Shown here piece by piece: positions 16,128 to 23,731 of a stretch of 64,000 nucleotides of DNA. The translations under genes were made by a program, and so were the position numbers. The stretch spans positions 310,001 to 374,000 of the forward strand of contig NZ_QLMI01000002.1 of assembly GCF_003259835.1 (NCBI RefSeq), in the 5' to 3' direction. The first letter of the stretch is position 1; the number at the start of each line of letters is the position of its first letter. The notes under the pieces are model-generated. The model was not told the DNA's origin. It saw only the letters and a program-made list of their open reading frames with translations, and did no database searches. The DNA is from Flavobacterium aquaticum. GTDB taxonomy: Bacteria > Bacteroidota > Bacteroidia > Flavobacteriales > Flavobacteriaceae.

Positions 16128-16910
16128 ATGAATATTCAAACTATAAACCAATCGATTCAAAATCAGAAAGAACAATTATTAAATCATTCGTTATACAACA
16201 AAGTAAAAACGATTGACGATTTACATTGTTTCTTAGAAAACCACATTTATGCGGTTTGGGATTTTATGTCGTTATTAAAAGCCTTACAAAATAAATTAAC
16301 TTGCACCACAACACCTTGGTTACCAATTGGAAATCCAGAAATTCGTTATTTAATTAATGAAATTGTTGTAGCTGAAGAAACCGATTTAACATTGGACGGA
16401 ACGCGTCAAAGTCATTTTGAGATGTATTTGGATGCTATGACGCAATGTGGCGCTTCTACTACTCAAATCAATGCGTTTTTGAAGAATGTGGAAGAAACGA
16501 AAAACATTTTTGTATCGATTAAACAAAGTGATTTACATCCGAATGTGAAAGCCTTTTTGGATTTTACTTTCCGTGTGATTGAACAAGGAAAACCTCATGA
16601 AATTGCTGCTGCATTTACTTTTGGAAGAGAAGATTTGATTCCGAATATGTTTACCGAGATTTTAAAAAGCTTCCAACAAAACTTCCCTGAAACTGATTTA
16701 TCAAAACTAATTTATTATTTCGAAAGACATATTGAATTAGATGCCGATGAGCACGGACCAATGGCGATGCAAATGATTACTGAACTTTGCGGTGATTCAG
16801 AACAAAAATGGAATGAAGTAGAAGAAGTTTCGGTTTTAGCTTTAGAAAAGAGAATCGGACTTTGGAATGCAATTGATGAGCAAGTGGAACATAAACATGA
16901 ATTAGTATAA
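16128..16910 (+). CDS. DUF3050 protein, heme-oxygenase-like fold (possible diiron oxidase)
   Basis: The 260-residue, all-helical protein has the conserved DUF3050 pattern: ENHIYAVWDFM near 38-48, TPWLPIGNPE, VAEETD, SHFEMY, and ERHIELDADEHGPMA near 220. The His, Glu and Asp residues in these helices are placed as in heme-oxygenase-like diiron enzymes. DUF3050 has been grouped with the heme-oxygenase-like superfamily, but no reaction is established for this gene. It is followed by a bidirectional terminator. The start is the ATG preceding NIQTINQ; the upstream GTG is rejected. Confidence 0.75.
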   Translation: MNIQTINQSIQNQKEQLLNHSLYNKVKTIDDLHCFLENHIYAVWDFMSLLKALQNKLTCTTTPWLPIGNPEIRYLINEIVVAEETDLTLDGTRQSHFEMYLDAMTQCGASTTQINAFLKNVEETKNIFVSIKQSDLHPNVKAFLDFTFRVIEQGKPHEIAAAFTFGREDLIPNMFTEILKSFQQNFPETDLSKLIYYFERHIELDADEHGPMAMQMITELCGDSEQKWNEVEEVSVLALEKRIGLWNAIDEQVEHKHELV

Positions 16911-16913
16911 ATG

Positions 16914-16939
16914 AAAAGCGAGAATTTCTTCTCGCTTTT
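16914..16939. terminator. Bidirectional intrinsic terminator
   Basis: AAAAGCGAGAA (16914-16924) pairs perfectly with TTCTCGCTTTT (16929-16939) around a TTTC loop. It ends both DUF3050 (plus) and ferredoxin (minus) transcripts. Confidence 0.9.
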
Positions 16940-17272
16940 TTATTGTTCTGGTGCTATTTCAATTTCTAAACCTTCTAAATCTTCCGTGATTGGAATTTGA
17001 CAACCTAATCTCGAATTATCCTTCACGTGATAGGCTTCCCAAAGCATGGCTTCTTCGTCTGGGTTGCGTTCTAAGGAAACAACATCGTTTAAAACATAAC
17101 ACTGACAAGAAGCACACATCGCCATTCCACCACAAACACCAACAGTTCCTTCTTCGGCTAATTCATACGAACGAATTAACTCCATAATGTTCATATTCAT
17201 GTCGGTTGGAGCTAATACTTCGTGTTTTACTCCGTTTCTGTCGGTTATGAAAATGGTTACGTCTTGTGGCAT
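16940..17272 (-). CDS. 2Fe-2S ferredoxin, adrenodoxin/ISC type
   Basis: This 110-residue ferredoxin has the cluster ligands Cys-47, Cys-53, Cys-56 and Cys-91 (C-x5-C-x2-C...C), with an extra Cys-58, typical of adrenodoxin-like proteins that donate electrons in iron-sulphur cluster assembly. The ferredoxin reductase at 17935-18993 is its likely partner. The ATG overlaps the stop codon of the nucleotidyltransferase gene by one base, so translation is probably coupled to that unrelated gene. Confidence 0.9.
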   Translation of the reverse strand: MPQDVTIFITDRNGVKHEVLAPTDMNMNIMELIRSYELAEEGTVGVCGGMAMCASCQCYVLNDVVSLERNPDEEAMLWEAYHVKDNSRLGCQIPITEDLEGLEIEIAPEQ

Positions 17273-17727
17273 TATTTATTTTTTTTCTTTAATTGTTCAA
17301 TATCAAGTAAATCTTTCAATCTTCCTGTTGCCATTTTATTTTTCATCAAATCTTCAAAATCGATATAAGGTACTTTAAAGTTTTCTAGATTTAGAAATAA
17401 ACGATTTTTGAAAGCTTCATTAAAATTTAAACCACTTACTTTCGTTAATATTTCAATTTTTCTGGGTTCTACTCCAATGCTCCAAACATCAAATTTATCA
17501 CTTTCAAAATCTTCAATTGAAAAAATAGGCGCTCCAAAATCTTTATAAACCAATTGTAATTTGTTGTAATTTTCAACTGTTTGATTAATCCACAAATCCA
17601 TATCACCCGTACTTCTGCCATAGCCATGCAAGATTACAGCATATCCTCCAACCAATAAATAATCAACATCATGTTTATCTAAAAGTTGTAAAAATTCTAA
17701 AAAATCAATATTGAATAAGTTCGGCAT
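17272..17727 (-). CDS. Nucleotidyltransferase of the Pol-beta fold, putative toxin-antitoxin component
   Basis: The 151-residue protein carries the minimal nucleotidyltransferase core: VGGYAVILHGYGRSTGDMD, with Gly-27/Gly-28 and the metal-binding pair Asp-42 and Asp-44. A third acid, Glu-92, sits in RKIEIL. This is the layout of AbiEii/MNT-like enzymes that transfer nucleotides to RNA or protein. All catalytic acids are intact. It overlaps the 70-residue gene upstream by 23 bp and the ferredoxin start by 1 bp. The pair lies between ferredoxin reductase and ferredoxin, two genes that belong together, so it looks inserted. Confidence 0.75.
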   Translation of the reverse strand: MPNLFNIDFLEFLQLLDKHDVDYLLVGGYAVILHGYGRSTGDMDLWINQTVENYNKLQLVYKDFGAPIFSIEDFESDKFDVWSIGVEPRKIEILTKVSGLNFNEAFKNRLFLNLENFKVPYIDFEDLMKNKMATGRLKDLLDIEQLKKKNK

Positions 17728-17917
17728 GTTTTCTTGAAGAAAAAACGGTTCTATCTACTTTCTTATCAGGAGTTGTGTCAAAAATAGAATTTATAATATC
17801 ACAAGCATAATTTAAACGTTCAAGAGGTGTTTTGTCTTCATAGAAAGTTACATGATCATCTGCTTCTTCAAAAGATGATTTACTAACTACACTTCTATCC
17901 ATTCTTATACTTTCCAT
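17705..17917 (-). CDS. Small acidic partner protein of the nucleotidyltransferase (putative antitoxin)
   Basis: The product is 70 residues from the ATG at 17917, or 65 from a second ATG at 17902. The later start fits better with the -7 box at 17922-17929. The motif D-R-(S/T)-V-(V/F)-S occurs twice, near each end (DRSVVS and DRTVFS), around a helical middle (TPLERLNYACDIINSIF). I recall similar small proteins paired with nucleotidyltransferases in Bacteroidota, but I do not know a name for the family. The 23-bp overlap with the downstream gene suggests coupled translation. Function as an antitoxin is inference from context. Confidence 0.6.
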   Translation of the reverse strand: MESIRMDRSVVSKSSFEEADDHVTFYEDKTPLERLNYACDIINSIFDTTPDKKVDRTVFSSRKHAELIQY

Positions 17918-17921
17918 ATTA

Positions 17922-17929
17922 CAAATATA
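17922..17929 (-). promoter_or_regulatory. -7 promoter box of the small protein/nucleotidyltransferase pair
   Basis: TATATTTG on the minus strand lies between the ferredoxin reductase stop (17935) and the small gene, so the pair can have its own transcript. No clear -33 TTTG is seen. Confidence 0.45.
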
Positions 17930-17934
17930 AAAAT

Positions 17935-18993
17935 TTAATCAATCGATTTTACAACTGCTTTTTCAGCTTCTTTTCTTGTTCCATCAAAACCATCTACTCC
18001 AGAAACTGTGGTATATTTCAACACGTAACGTTTTCCTGGATTGATTCTGTTGTAAACACTTTGGCACATTAAAGTAGCTTCGTGGAATCCGCACAAAATT
18101 AGTTTTAACTTTCCTGGATATATGTTTACGTCACCAATGGCGTAAATTCCGTCGATGTTAGTTTGATAATCTAATGCGTTATTTACTTTGATGGCATTCT
18201 TTTCGATTTCTAATCCCCAGTTAGCAATTGGCCCTAATTTTGGCGTTAAACCGAAAAGCGGAATAAAATAATCACATTCTGCTTTCATTCTGGCTCCGTT
18301 AACCTCAATATCAACAGCGGTAATTCTCTCGCTACCATTAAACCCAACAACTTCAGCTGGTGTAACTAATTTAATTTTTCCAGCATTCTTTAATTCTTGC
18401 ACTTTTTCAACCGAATCTAAAGCCCCACGAAATTCGTTTCTTCTATGAACTAAAGTCACGGAATTTGCTACATTCGATAAGAAAATACTCCAATCTAAAG
18501 CAGAGTCACCTCCACCTGCGATTACAATATTTTTACCTCGATATTTTTCAGGATCTTTAACAAAGTAATCCACTCCGCGATCTTCTTTTTCGTAGAATTC
18601 AATATCTTTTAGAATAGGTTTTCTTGGCTCAAATGTCCCTAAACCACCTGCAATTGCTACTGCTTTTGCATGATGTTGTGTTCCTTCATTAGTGGTTACT
18701 ATAAAAGTTCCATCTTCTAATTTTTCAATGGTTTCAGCGGTTTCTCCTAAGGTAAATCCAGGTTGAAACTGTTTGATTTGTTCCATTAAATTCGTAACCA
18801 AATCACCTGCTAAAACTGAAGGATAACCTGGAATATCGAAGATTGGTTTTTTTGGATATAATTCTGCTAATTGCCCGCCAGGTTGTGGCAAAGCATCAAT
18901 AATATGACATTTAAGTTGTAAAAGTCCGGCTTCGAAAACGGCAAAAAGTCCCGTAGGACCAGCACCGATTATAAGAATATCTGTTTGAATCAT
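17935..18993 (-). CDS. Thioredoxin reductase-like ferredoxin-NAD(P)H reductase
   Basis: The 352-residue flavoenzyme has an FAD-binding GAGPTGLF (8-15), a NAD(P)H-binding GGGDSALDW near 160-168, and a C-terminal GIYAIGDVN FAD motif. The CxxC of thioredoxin reductase is missing. This combination, plus the C-terminal extension (VSGVDGFDGTRKEA), is typical of the low-molecular-weight thioredoxin reductase-like ferredoxin-NADP reductases. The 2Fe-2S ferredoxin at 16940 is its likely electron acceptor. It follows nfuA on the same strand by about 76 bp. Confidence 0.88.
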   Translation of the reverse strand: MIQTDILIIGAGPTGLFAVFEAGLLQLKCHIIDALPQPGGQLAELYPKKPIFDIPGYPSVLAGDLVTNLMEQIKQFQPGFTLGETAETIEKLEDGTFIVTTNEGTQHHAKAVAIAGGLGTFEPRKPILKDIEFYEKEDRGVDYFVKDPEKYRGKNIVIAGGGDSALDWSIFLSNVANSVTLVHRRNEFRGALDSVEKVQELKNAGKIKLVTPAEVVGFNGSERITAVDIEVNGARMKAECDYFIPLFGLTPKLGPIANWGLEIEKNAIKVNNALDYQTNIDGIYAIGDVNIYPGKLKLILCGFHEATLMCQSVYNRINPGKRYVLKYTTVSGVDGFDGTRKEAEKAVVKSID

Positions 18994-19069
18994 TTTTTTA
19001 ATTTTGAAAGTAGCAAAGTAACAAACTAGTACAATGTAGAAATATGATTTATATCATACTATTGCTTTA

Positions 19070-19309
19070 CTAGGCAATATTTTCTACCGTTTCAATTTGA
19101 GGCACGTATTTTTTAATCGTGGTTTCTACACCAGCTTTCATGGTGCTGATACTTAAACTACAATTCGTACATGCCCCTTCTAAACGAACTTTAACATGTT
19201 TGTCTTCAATAATTTCTACTAATGAGATGTTGCCACCATCCGAATTCAAAAACGGACGAATTTCATCTAATGCTTTTTCAACATTCTCTTTTATTTCTAA
19301 TGTAGTCAT
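19070..19309 (-). CDS. NifU/Nfu C-terminal domain iron-sulphur carrier
   Basis: This 79-residue protein is a stand-alone Nfu domain with DGGNISLVEI and the cluster-binding CTNC (Cys-47, Cys-50). Such proteins hold a bridging 4Fe-4S cluster as dimers and pass it to target enzymes. It lies between mrp, another Fe-S carrier, and the ferredoxin reductase. The leader, 7 nt before the ATG, contains a short-word repeat that is nearly identical to the one before leuS (see repeats). Confidence 0.9.
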   Translation of the reverse strand: MTTLEIKENVEKALDEIRPFLNSDGGNISLVEIIEDKHVKVRLEGACTNCSLSISTMKAGVETTIKKYVPQIETVENIA

Positions 19310-19316
19310 ATTTTTT

Positions 19317-19378
19317 AGTTTTCAGTCGCAGTTTTCAGTCGCAGTAAACAGCTTAAACTGTAAACTGAGACTGTAAAC
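19317..19378. repeat. CAGTC/ACTG word repeat in the nfuA leader
   Basis: The first 29 bp (19317-19345) consist of AGTTTTCAGTCGC repeated twice with overlap. They match 51988-52016, in front of leuS, at 27 of 29 positions. The second half (AAACTGTAAACTGAGACTG) is an imperfect inverted copy, so the RNA can form a hairpin close to the nfuA start codon. Confidence 0.75.
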
Positions 19379-19384
19379 TGAATA

Positions 19385-20524
19385 CTATTTTTTTACAGCA
19401 GAACAACCTGCCATTGTTGTTATTTTGATAGCTTCTGTAGGAGGCAAAGTTTCATTACGATTTACCGTTTCTTGCACTACGTTTCTTGTAATATTTTCGA
19501 AAACACCTTCTAAAACTGAAGCCGTTTGCAATGCTGCTGGACGACCATAATCTCCTGCTTCACGGATACTTTGCACTAATGGCACTTCACCTAACAAAGG
19601 CACTTGTAAATCTTCTGCTAAGTTTTTAGCACCTTCTTTACCAAAGATATAATATTTATTTTCAGGAAGTTCTTCTGGTGTGAAATATGCCATGTTTTCG
19701 ATAATTCCTAAAACGGGAACATTAATCGATTCTGACATAAACATTGAAACTCCTTTTTTAGCATCAGCTAGAGCAACTGCTTGAGGTGTACTTACTACAA
19801 CAGCTCCTGTAATTGGCAACGATTGCATAATTGATAAGTGAATATCTCCTGTTCCAGGTGGTAAATCGATTAGCATGAAATCTAATTCGCCCCAGTTGGC
19901 GTCAAAAATCATTTGGTTTAGAGCTTTAGCAGCCATTGGACCTCTCCAAATAACCGCTTGGTCTGGTTTTGTGAAAAATCCGATAGACAAAATCTCAACT
20001 CCGTAACTTGAAACAGGTTGCATTTTTGATTTGCCATCCACCTCAACTGAAATAGGTTTTGAATTTTCAACATCAAACATGATTGGCATCGAAGGTCCGT
20101 AGATATCCGCATCTAAAACACCAACTTTGAATCCCATTTTAGATAGAGTTACAGCAAGATTTGCAGTAATCGTAGATTTTCCTACACCACCTTTTCCTGA
20201 AGCAACTGCGATAATATTTGAAATTCCAGGAATTTGTTTTCCTCTAATTAAATTTGGATTTTCTGGTTTTTCTGGTGCTTCAACTTTGATGTTTACTTTT
20301 ACTTTTGCTTTTTCGTACACTTTTTCGTGAATTACCTTAATAATATCTACTTCAGCACGTTTTTTAATATGCAATGCTGGCGTTGATAAAAGTAAATCAA
20401 CTACTACTTCATCTCCAAAAGTGATTACGTTTTGAACTGCACCACTTTCCACCATATTTTTTCCTTCACCTGCAATTGAAATGGTTTCTAATGCAGCTAA
20501 AATTTCTTTTCTATCTAGTTTCAT
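19385..20524 (-). CDS. Mrp/ApbC-type P-loop iron-sulphur carrier
   Basis: This 379-residue ATPase has an N-terminal MIP18/DUF59 domain (about 1-85), a deviant Walker A GKGGVGKST (110-118) and switch motifs (LDADIYGPS, DLPPGTGD). Mrp proteins bind and transfer 4Fe-4S clusters. The usual CxxC after IENM is absent here: the stretch reads IENMAYFTPEELPENKYY. The only late Cys is in MAGCSAVKK at the C-terminus. It heads the minus-strand Fe-S run with nfuA. A word-repeat tract (20610-20647) lies upstream of its promoter region. Confidence 0.9.
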   Translation of the reverse strand: MKLDRKEILAALETISIAGEGKNMVESGAVQNVITFGDEVVVDLLLSTPALHIKKRAEVDIIKVIHEKVYEKAKVKVNIKVEAPEKPENPNLIRGKQIPGISNIIAVASGKGGVGKSTITANLAVTLSKMGFKVGVLDADIYGPSMPIMFDVENSKPISVEVDGKSKMQPVSSYGVEILSIGFFTKPDQAVIWRGPMAAKALNQMIFDANWGELDFMLIDLPPGTGDIHLSIMQSLPITGAVVVSTPQAVALADAKKGVSMFMSESINVPVLGIIENMAYFTPEELPENKYYIFGKEGAKNLAEDLQVPLLGEVPLVQSIREAGDYGRPAALQTASVLEGVFENITRNVVQETVNRNETLPPTEAIKITTMAGCSAVKK

Positions 20525-20609
20525 TTTTTCGAGTTTTTAATAAATCAGTTTAAAACAGAACAACTTACGTTTTTATTCAGACTGATTTTAGATTGCAAAG
20601 ATAATAAGA

Positions 20610-20647
20610 AGTTTAGGAGTTTAAAACTTTAAAAGTTTAAAGTTTTT
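20610..20647. repeat. GTTTAAAA word repeat
   Basis: A short tract built from GTTTAGGAG, TTTAAAACT, TTTAAAAG and TTTAAAG words lies upstream of mrp. Similar words recur at 37864-37887. Confidence 0.5.
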
Positions 20648-20677
20648 ATAATTTGATAGTTAGAATCTATGATTAAA

Positions 20678-20710
20678 TAAAAAAGCAATCCTTCATTAAA
20701 AGATTGCTTT
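20678..20710 (-). terminator. Intrinsic terminator of the YceI-porin operon
   Basis: AAAGCAATC and GATTGCTTT (20682-20690 and 20702-20710) form a 9-bp stem, followed on the minus strand by a T run. Confidence 0.8.
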
Positions 20711-20734
20711 CTTAAACTAATTGAAAAAAATTTA

Positions 20735-21292
20735 TTAATACTGTAAGAATAAGTTGAAATTGATATCAACATTGTCATTAACTACCACCATGCCTAATAA
20801 TTTTTTAGGAGATTTTAATTTAAAATCTTTGATGTTCAACTTCAATTGTCCTTTTACATTATTTGTGTTTGAATTAAAAATTACTGGAACCAAATATTCT
20901 TTTTCAACACCAGCGATTTTCACGTTTAATTTTGCGGTTATGTTTTCTTTAATAGTATTAATTTCTTTAACATTAATTACAATATGCGGATAATCTTCGG
21001 CTTTTAGAATGGTTTTAAAATCTTTGGTTATCATTTTGTGAGCGCAATCAAAACCTGTACTTTTTATAGAAAGCTTTGCTCCTTCTAACAAGATTTTGTT
21101 GTTATTTCTAGCTATCGAAACTTGCAAATCATTCTCAATAAAATCAGAATTATATTTACATTCGAAACTATTGACATTAGATTTTCCTTTTATCGAAACC
21201 TCACTTTTATTCGTGATTTTAACATTGGTTTGATTTTTAGAAAATCCAAAACTCAAAAGAATAATAACTGATATAATGCCTATTGTTTTCAT
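20735..21292 (-). CDS. YceI-like exported lipid-binding protein
   Basis: The 185-residue protein has an N-terminal signal or anchor segment. The beta-strand pattern of the YceI lipocalin-like fold follows: VSIKGKSNVNSFECKY, then DFKTILKAEDYPHIVINVKEI, then LGMVVVNDNVDINFNLF. YceI proteins bind polyprenyl or other hydrophobic ligands in the periplasm. It is the last gene of a YceI-porin-YceI run, after a weak hairpin (21304-21335). It is the more divergent of the two YceI proteins here. Confidence 0.75.
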   Translation of the reverse strand: MKTIGIISVIILLSFGFSKNQTNVKITNKSEVSIKGKSNVNSFECKYNSDFIENDLQVSIARNNNKILLEGAKLSIKSTGFDCAHKMITKDFKTILKAEDYPHIVINVKEINTIKENITAKLNVKIAGVEKEYLVPVIFNSNTNNVKGQLKLNIKDFKLKSPKKLLGMVVVNDNVDINFNLFLQY

Positions 21293-21303
21293 AACCTTAA
21301 AGT

Positions 21304-21335
21304 AAAAGCGAAAAGCCGTTTAACTCTTCGCTTTT
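21304..21335 (-). terminator. Hairpin between porin and YceI genes, possible partial terminator
   Basis: AAAAGCGAA (21304-21312) pairs with TTCGCTTTT (21327-21335) around a 14-nt loop. On the minus strand it could reduce read-through from porin into the last gene. Confidence 0.5.
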
Positions 21336-21348
21336 AAATTTACTATTT

Positions 21349-22614
21349 TTAGAAACTAATTACTGCTTCTGCAACAAATCCACTGAATTTACCTCCATCC
21401 ATGATGCTTCCAGCTGTATATCCATCGTAAGTTTGATTAACATATTCTACTTTAGCTAAGATATTTTTTGTCATGAACCAACCAGCACCTAAAGAAATTC
21501 TTTGTACATCGATGTCTTGTGTTGCATCTAATTCTCCAGAAACTGAATTATAACGACCAGCTACGTATAAGTTTTCATTTTTGCCGAAACGGTATAACAA
21601 ATCTGCTCCTAATTGAGTGAAGTTTCTTCTATCTGTTTCAGCAAATTTTCTACCTGATACGGTTTCAAACAATCCAAAGAATTCAAAACCTTTATATTTT
21701 ACAAATGGATTAATCATAATTGCAGTTAACTTGTTTGTTAAACCAGGATTAACTAATCCAGAAGAATAATTAGCAGATGAAGTAGCTGTTGTAGGCTCCA
21801 TTACGAAGTAATATCTTGAACCTGCTCTATCACCACCATATAAATAAGTTCTTGCAGAATAAGCTGAATTGTAGATAGAACCAGTAATTCTAAATCTTAA
21901 ATCTGTATTAAATTGTTTGTCATATCCTAATTTAGCCATAACTGATGGACTTGTAGCGCTTGGCGCATTAGCTCCTTGATTTAATTTACCATTAGTAGCT
22001 CCAATCATAGAAATAAAACCATTTTTTCTAAAGTAAACTTCTGCTCCAACTTCTGTTGTAAATGCATCCATAATGTAGTTTCCTACGAATGGGTTATATA
22101 TAGCTTGTGCATTATCTGAACGTCTAAAGTGTGCATCACCATAGTTATTTTCCATATGTCCAATGTTGATAGTAACGTATTTCATTGTTTCAGCTAATAA
22201 ACCTTCTTTGATGAAATCTAAATTATCAATTTGGAAATACCCTCCTTTAACATAAGGTTCTGGGTGGTGACGAGAAGACAAATATGTTCTTAAATGCATT
22301 CTAACCCCTTTTGCTAAAGCTACGTCTAAATCTAAGTTGGCAGTAGCTAAGTTAAAGTTGTTTCCAATTGGAATTAAAGCTGTTGCTCCAGTTGCGTTTT
22401 CATGATCTAAAGCTTGATATTGTAATGTTGAAGCACCACCAACTCTCACTTTTATTCCATCAAAAGTGGAAGCTGTATCTTTTGGACTTTCAAAAACATT
22501 GATTCCTCTTTTATCAGGTTGTCTGTAATTATCCAAATCTCTATTCTGAGCCTGTATACCTGTACTTAAGCCTAAGGCTGCAATTACTAACGAAAATTTA
22601 ATAAATGTTCTCAT
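21349..22614 (-). CDS. Outer membrane porin-like beta-barrel
   Basis: The 421-residue protein has a signal peptide cut after IQAQ (about residue 23) and alternating beta strands through the rest (for example NLYVAGRYNSVSGEL, ISLGAGWFMTKNILAKVEYV). It ends in a terminal Phe (VAEAVISF), as outer membrane barrels do. It resembles putative porins of Bacteroidota that follow YceI genes. The transported solute is unknown. It is probably co-transcribed with both YceI genes; the upstream gap is 49 bp. Confidence 0.75.
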   Translation of the reverse strand: MRTFIKFSLVIAALGLSTGIQAQNRDLDNYRQPDKRGINVFESPKDTASTFDGIKVRVGGASTLQYQALDHENATGATALIPIGNNFNLATANLDLDVALAKGVRMHLRTYLSSRHHPEPYVKGGYFQIDNLDFIKEGLLAETMKYVTINIGHMENNYGDAHFRRSDNAQAIYNPFVGNYIMDAFTTEVGAEVYFRKNGFISMIGATNGKLNQGANAPSATSPSVMAKLGYDKQFNTDLRFRITGSIYNSAYSARTYLYGGDRAGSRYYFVMEPTTATSSANYSSGLVNPGLTNKLTAIMINPFVKYKGFEFFGLFETVSGRKFAETDRRNFTQLGADLLYRFGKNENLYVAGRYNSVSGELDATQDIDVQRISLGAGWFMTKNILAKVEYVNQTYDGYTAGSIMDGGKFSGFVAEAVISF

Positions 22615-22663
22615 GATTTTTAAAATTTAATATGTGTGTTTTAGTTATAAGTTCTTGTTTGTA

Positions 22664-23251
22664 TTAATTGTAAGTAACTTTGAAATCAACCGTTACGTCT
22701 TTACCTGTTTTAATAGTTCCCATTAAAGCCGTTGGAGGTTTTACTCCGTAAACAGTCATGTCGATTTTAGTTTTTCCAGAAAAAATTGCTTTTTTCCCTA
22801 CAACTTTAACTGTAAAAGTTTGATTGATTCTTTTTGTAACTCCAGAAATGCTTAAATCACCTTGAGTTTCTACTGTAAAATTACCAACTGAAGTTTCTGT
22901 AATTTTTGCAACACTTACTAATTTGTAATTAATGGTTTTGTAAGTCTTACTATTTAAAGCTTTGAATGTATTATTATCCATTCCGTTTTTACCGCTTTTT
23001 AATTGCTCTACTTCTACAGCAAAATCTAAATTTTTTATAGCTTTTAAATTGCCTGCATCAATTGTCATTGTTGATTTTCCGCTCATTGCTTTAGCATCAA
23101 TTTCCCAATCGTGAAGATTAGAAGTTCCTAGAACTTTTAATTTGCTTTCGGCTAAAACCACTTTAGATTCTTGTGCAAAAACATTATAGATTGGCGCTAC
23201 AATCATTAACAGTAAAAACCATTTTTTGAAGTTTATTTTTAAAGTGTTCAT
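22664..23251 (-). CDS. YceI family periplasmic protein
   Basis: This 195-residue protein has a cleavable signal peptide (NVFAQ) and a typical YceI domain: SKLKVLGTSNLHDWEIDAK, SMTIDAGNLKAIKNLDF, FKALNSKTYKTINYK and MTVYGVKPPTALMGTIKTG. It probably binds a hydrophobic ligand in the periplasm. It is the first gene of the YceI-porin-YceI run, and its upstream region has an inverted repeat TGACA-TT-TGTCA. Confidence 0.85.
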   Translation of the reverse strand: MNTLKINFKKWFLLLMIVAPIYNVFAQESKVVLAESKLKVLGTSNLHDWEIDAKAMSGKSTMTIDAGNLKAIKNLDFAVEVEQLKSGKNGMDNNTFKALNSKTYKTINYKLVSVAKITETSVGNFTVETQGDLSISGVTKRINQTFTVKVVGKKAIFSGKTKIDMTVYGVKPPTALMGTIKTGKDVTVDFKVTYN

Positions 23252-23307
23252 TTGTACTGTGTTTTAAATTATAGTACAAATTTCAGCCGAAAAAAAAACG
23301 TTTTACA

Positions 23308-23319
23308 TGACATTTGTCA
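23308..23319. promoter_or_regulatory. Candidate operator TGACATTTGTCA upstream of the YceI-porin genes
   Basis: Inverted 5-bp arms TGACA/TGTCA flank TT, about 57 bp before the start of the first YceI gene. The shape fits sites of CRP/FNR-family regulators (TGAC-N4-GTCA), but no regulator gene is adjacent. Confidence 0.4.
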
Positions 23320-23392
23320 CGTTTGTTACAAAAAGAATGAAGTAAATTAAAAGAGATGAAAACTCAAACGTTTTCAAAAAAAAGAATAAAAA

Positions 23393-23728
23393 TTAAAACT
23401 TAGGTTCCCAAAAATGTTTTTCGAAATCGATAATTTGATTGTCGATAACTTGAATTCCTTCGTTTTCTAAAAGTTGTTGCATTAAATTAGTTCCATCAAA
23501 ATGATGCTTGCCAGAAAGTAGTCCTTTTCTATTAACAACTCGATGCGCAGGAACATCTTCTATGTTATGAGATGCATTCATTGCCCAACCCACCATTCTA
23601 GCAGAGCGTGCTGCGCCAAGTGCTTTTGCAATGGCACCATAAGAAGTTACTTTCCCTTCTGGAATTTGGCGAACGATTTCGTAAACACGTTCAAAAAAGT
23701 TGTCGTTATTTGACGTTACCTTTTTCAA
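23393..23728 (-). CDS. Alkyltransferase-like protein (MGMT family without the catalytic Cys)
   Basis: This 111-residue protein matches the C-terminal domain of O6-methylguanine methyltransferases: GKVTSYGAIAKALG (with the base-flipping Tyr-30 and helix-turn-helix), SARMVGWAMN and the active-site segment. Where the repair enzymes have PCHRV it has PAHRVVN, with Ala-61 in place of the alkyl-accepting Cys. Alkyltransferase-like proteins bind O6-alkylguanine without repairing it and recruit nucleotide excision repair. The LysE gene ends 3 bp upstream, so the two are probably co-transcribed. Confidence 0.9.
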   Translation of the reverse strand: MKKVTSNNDNFFERVYEIVRQIPEGKVTSYGAIAKALGAARSARMVGWAMNASHNIEDVPAHRVVNRKGLLSGKHHFDGTNLMQQLLENEGIQVIDNQIIDFEKHFWEPKF

Positions 23729-23731
23729 ATA

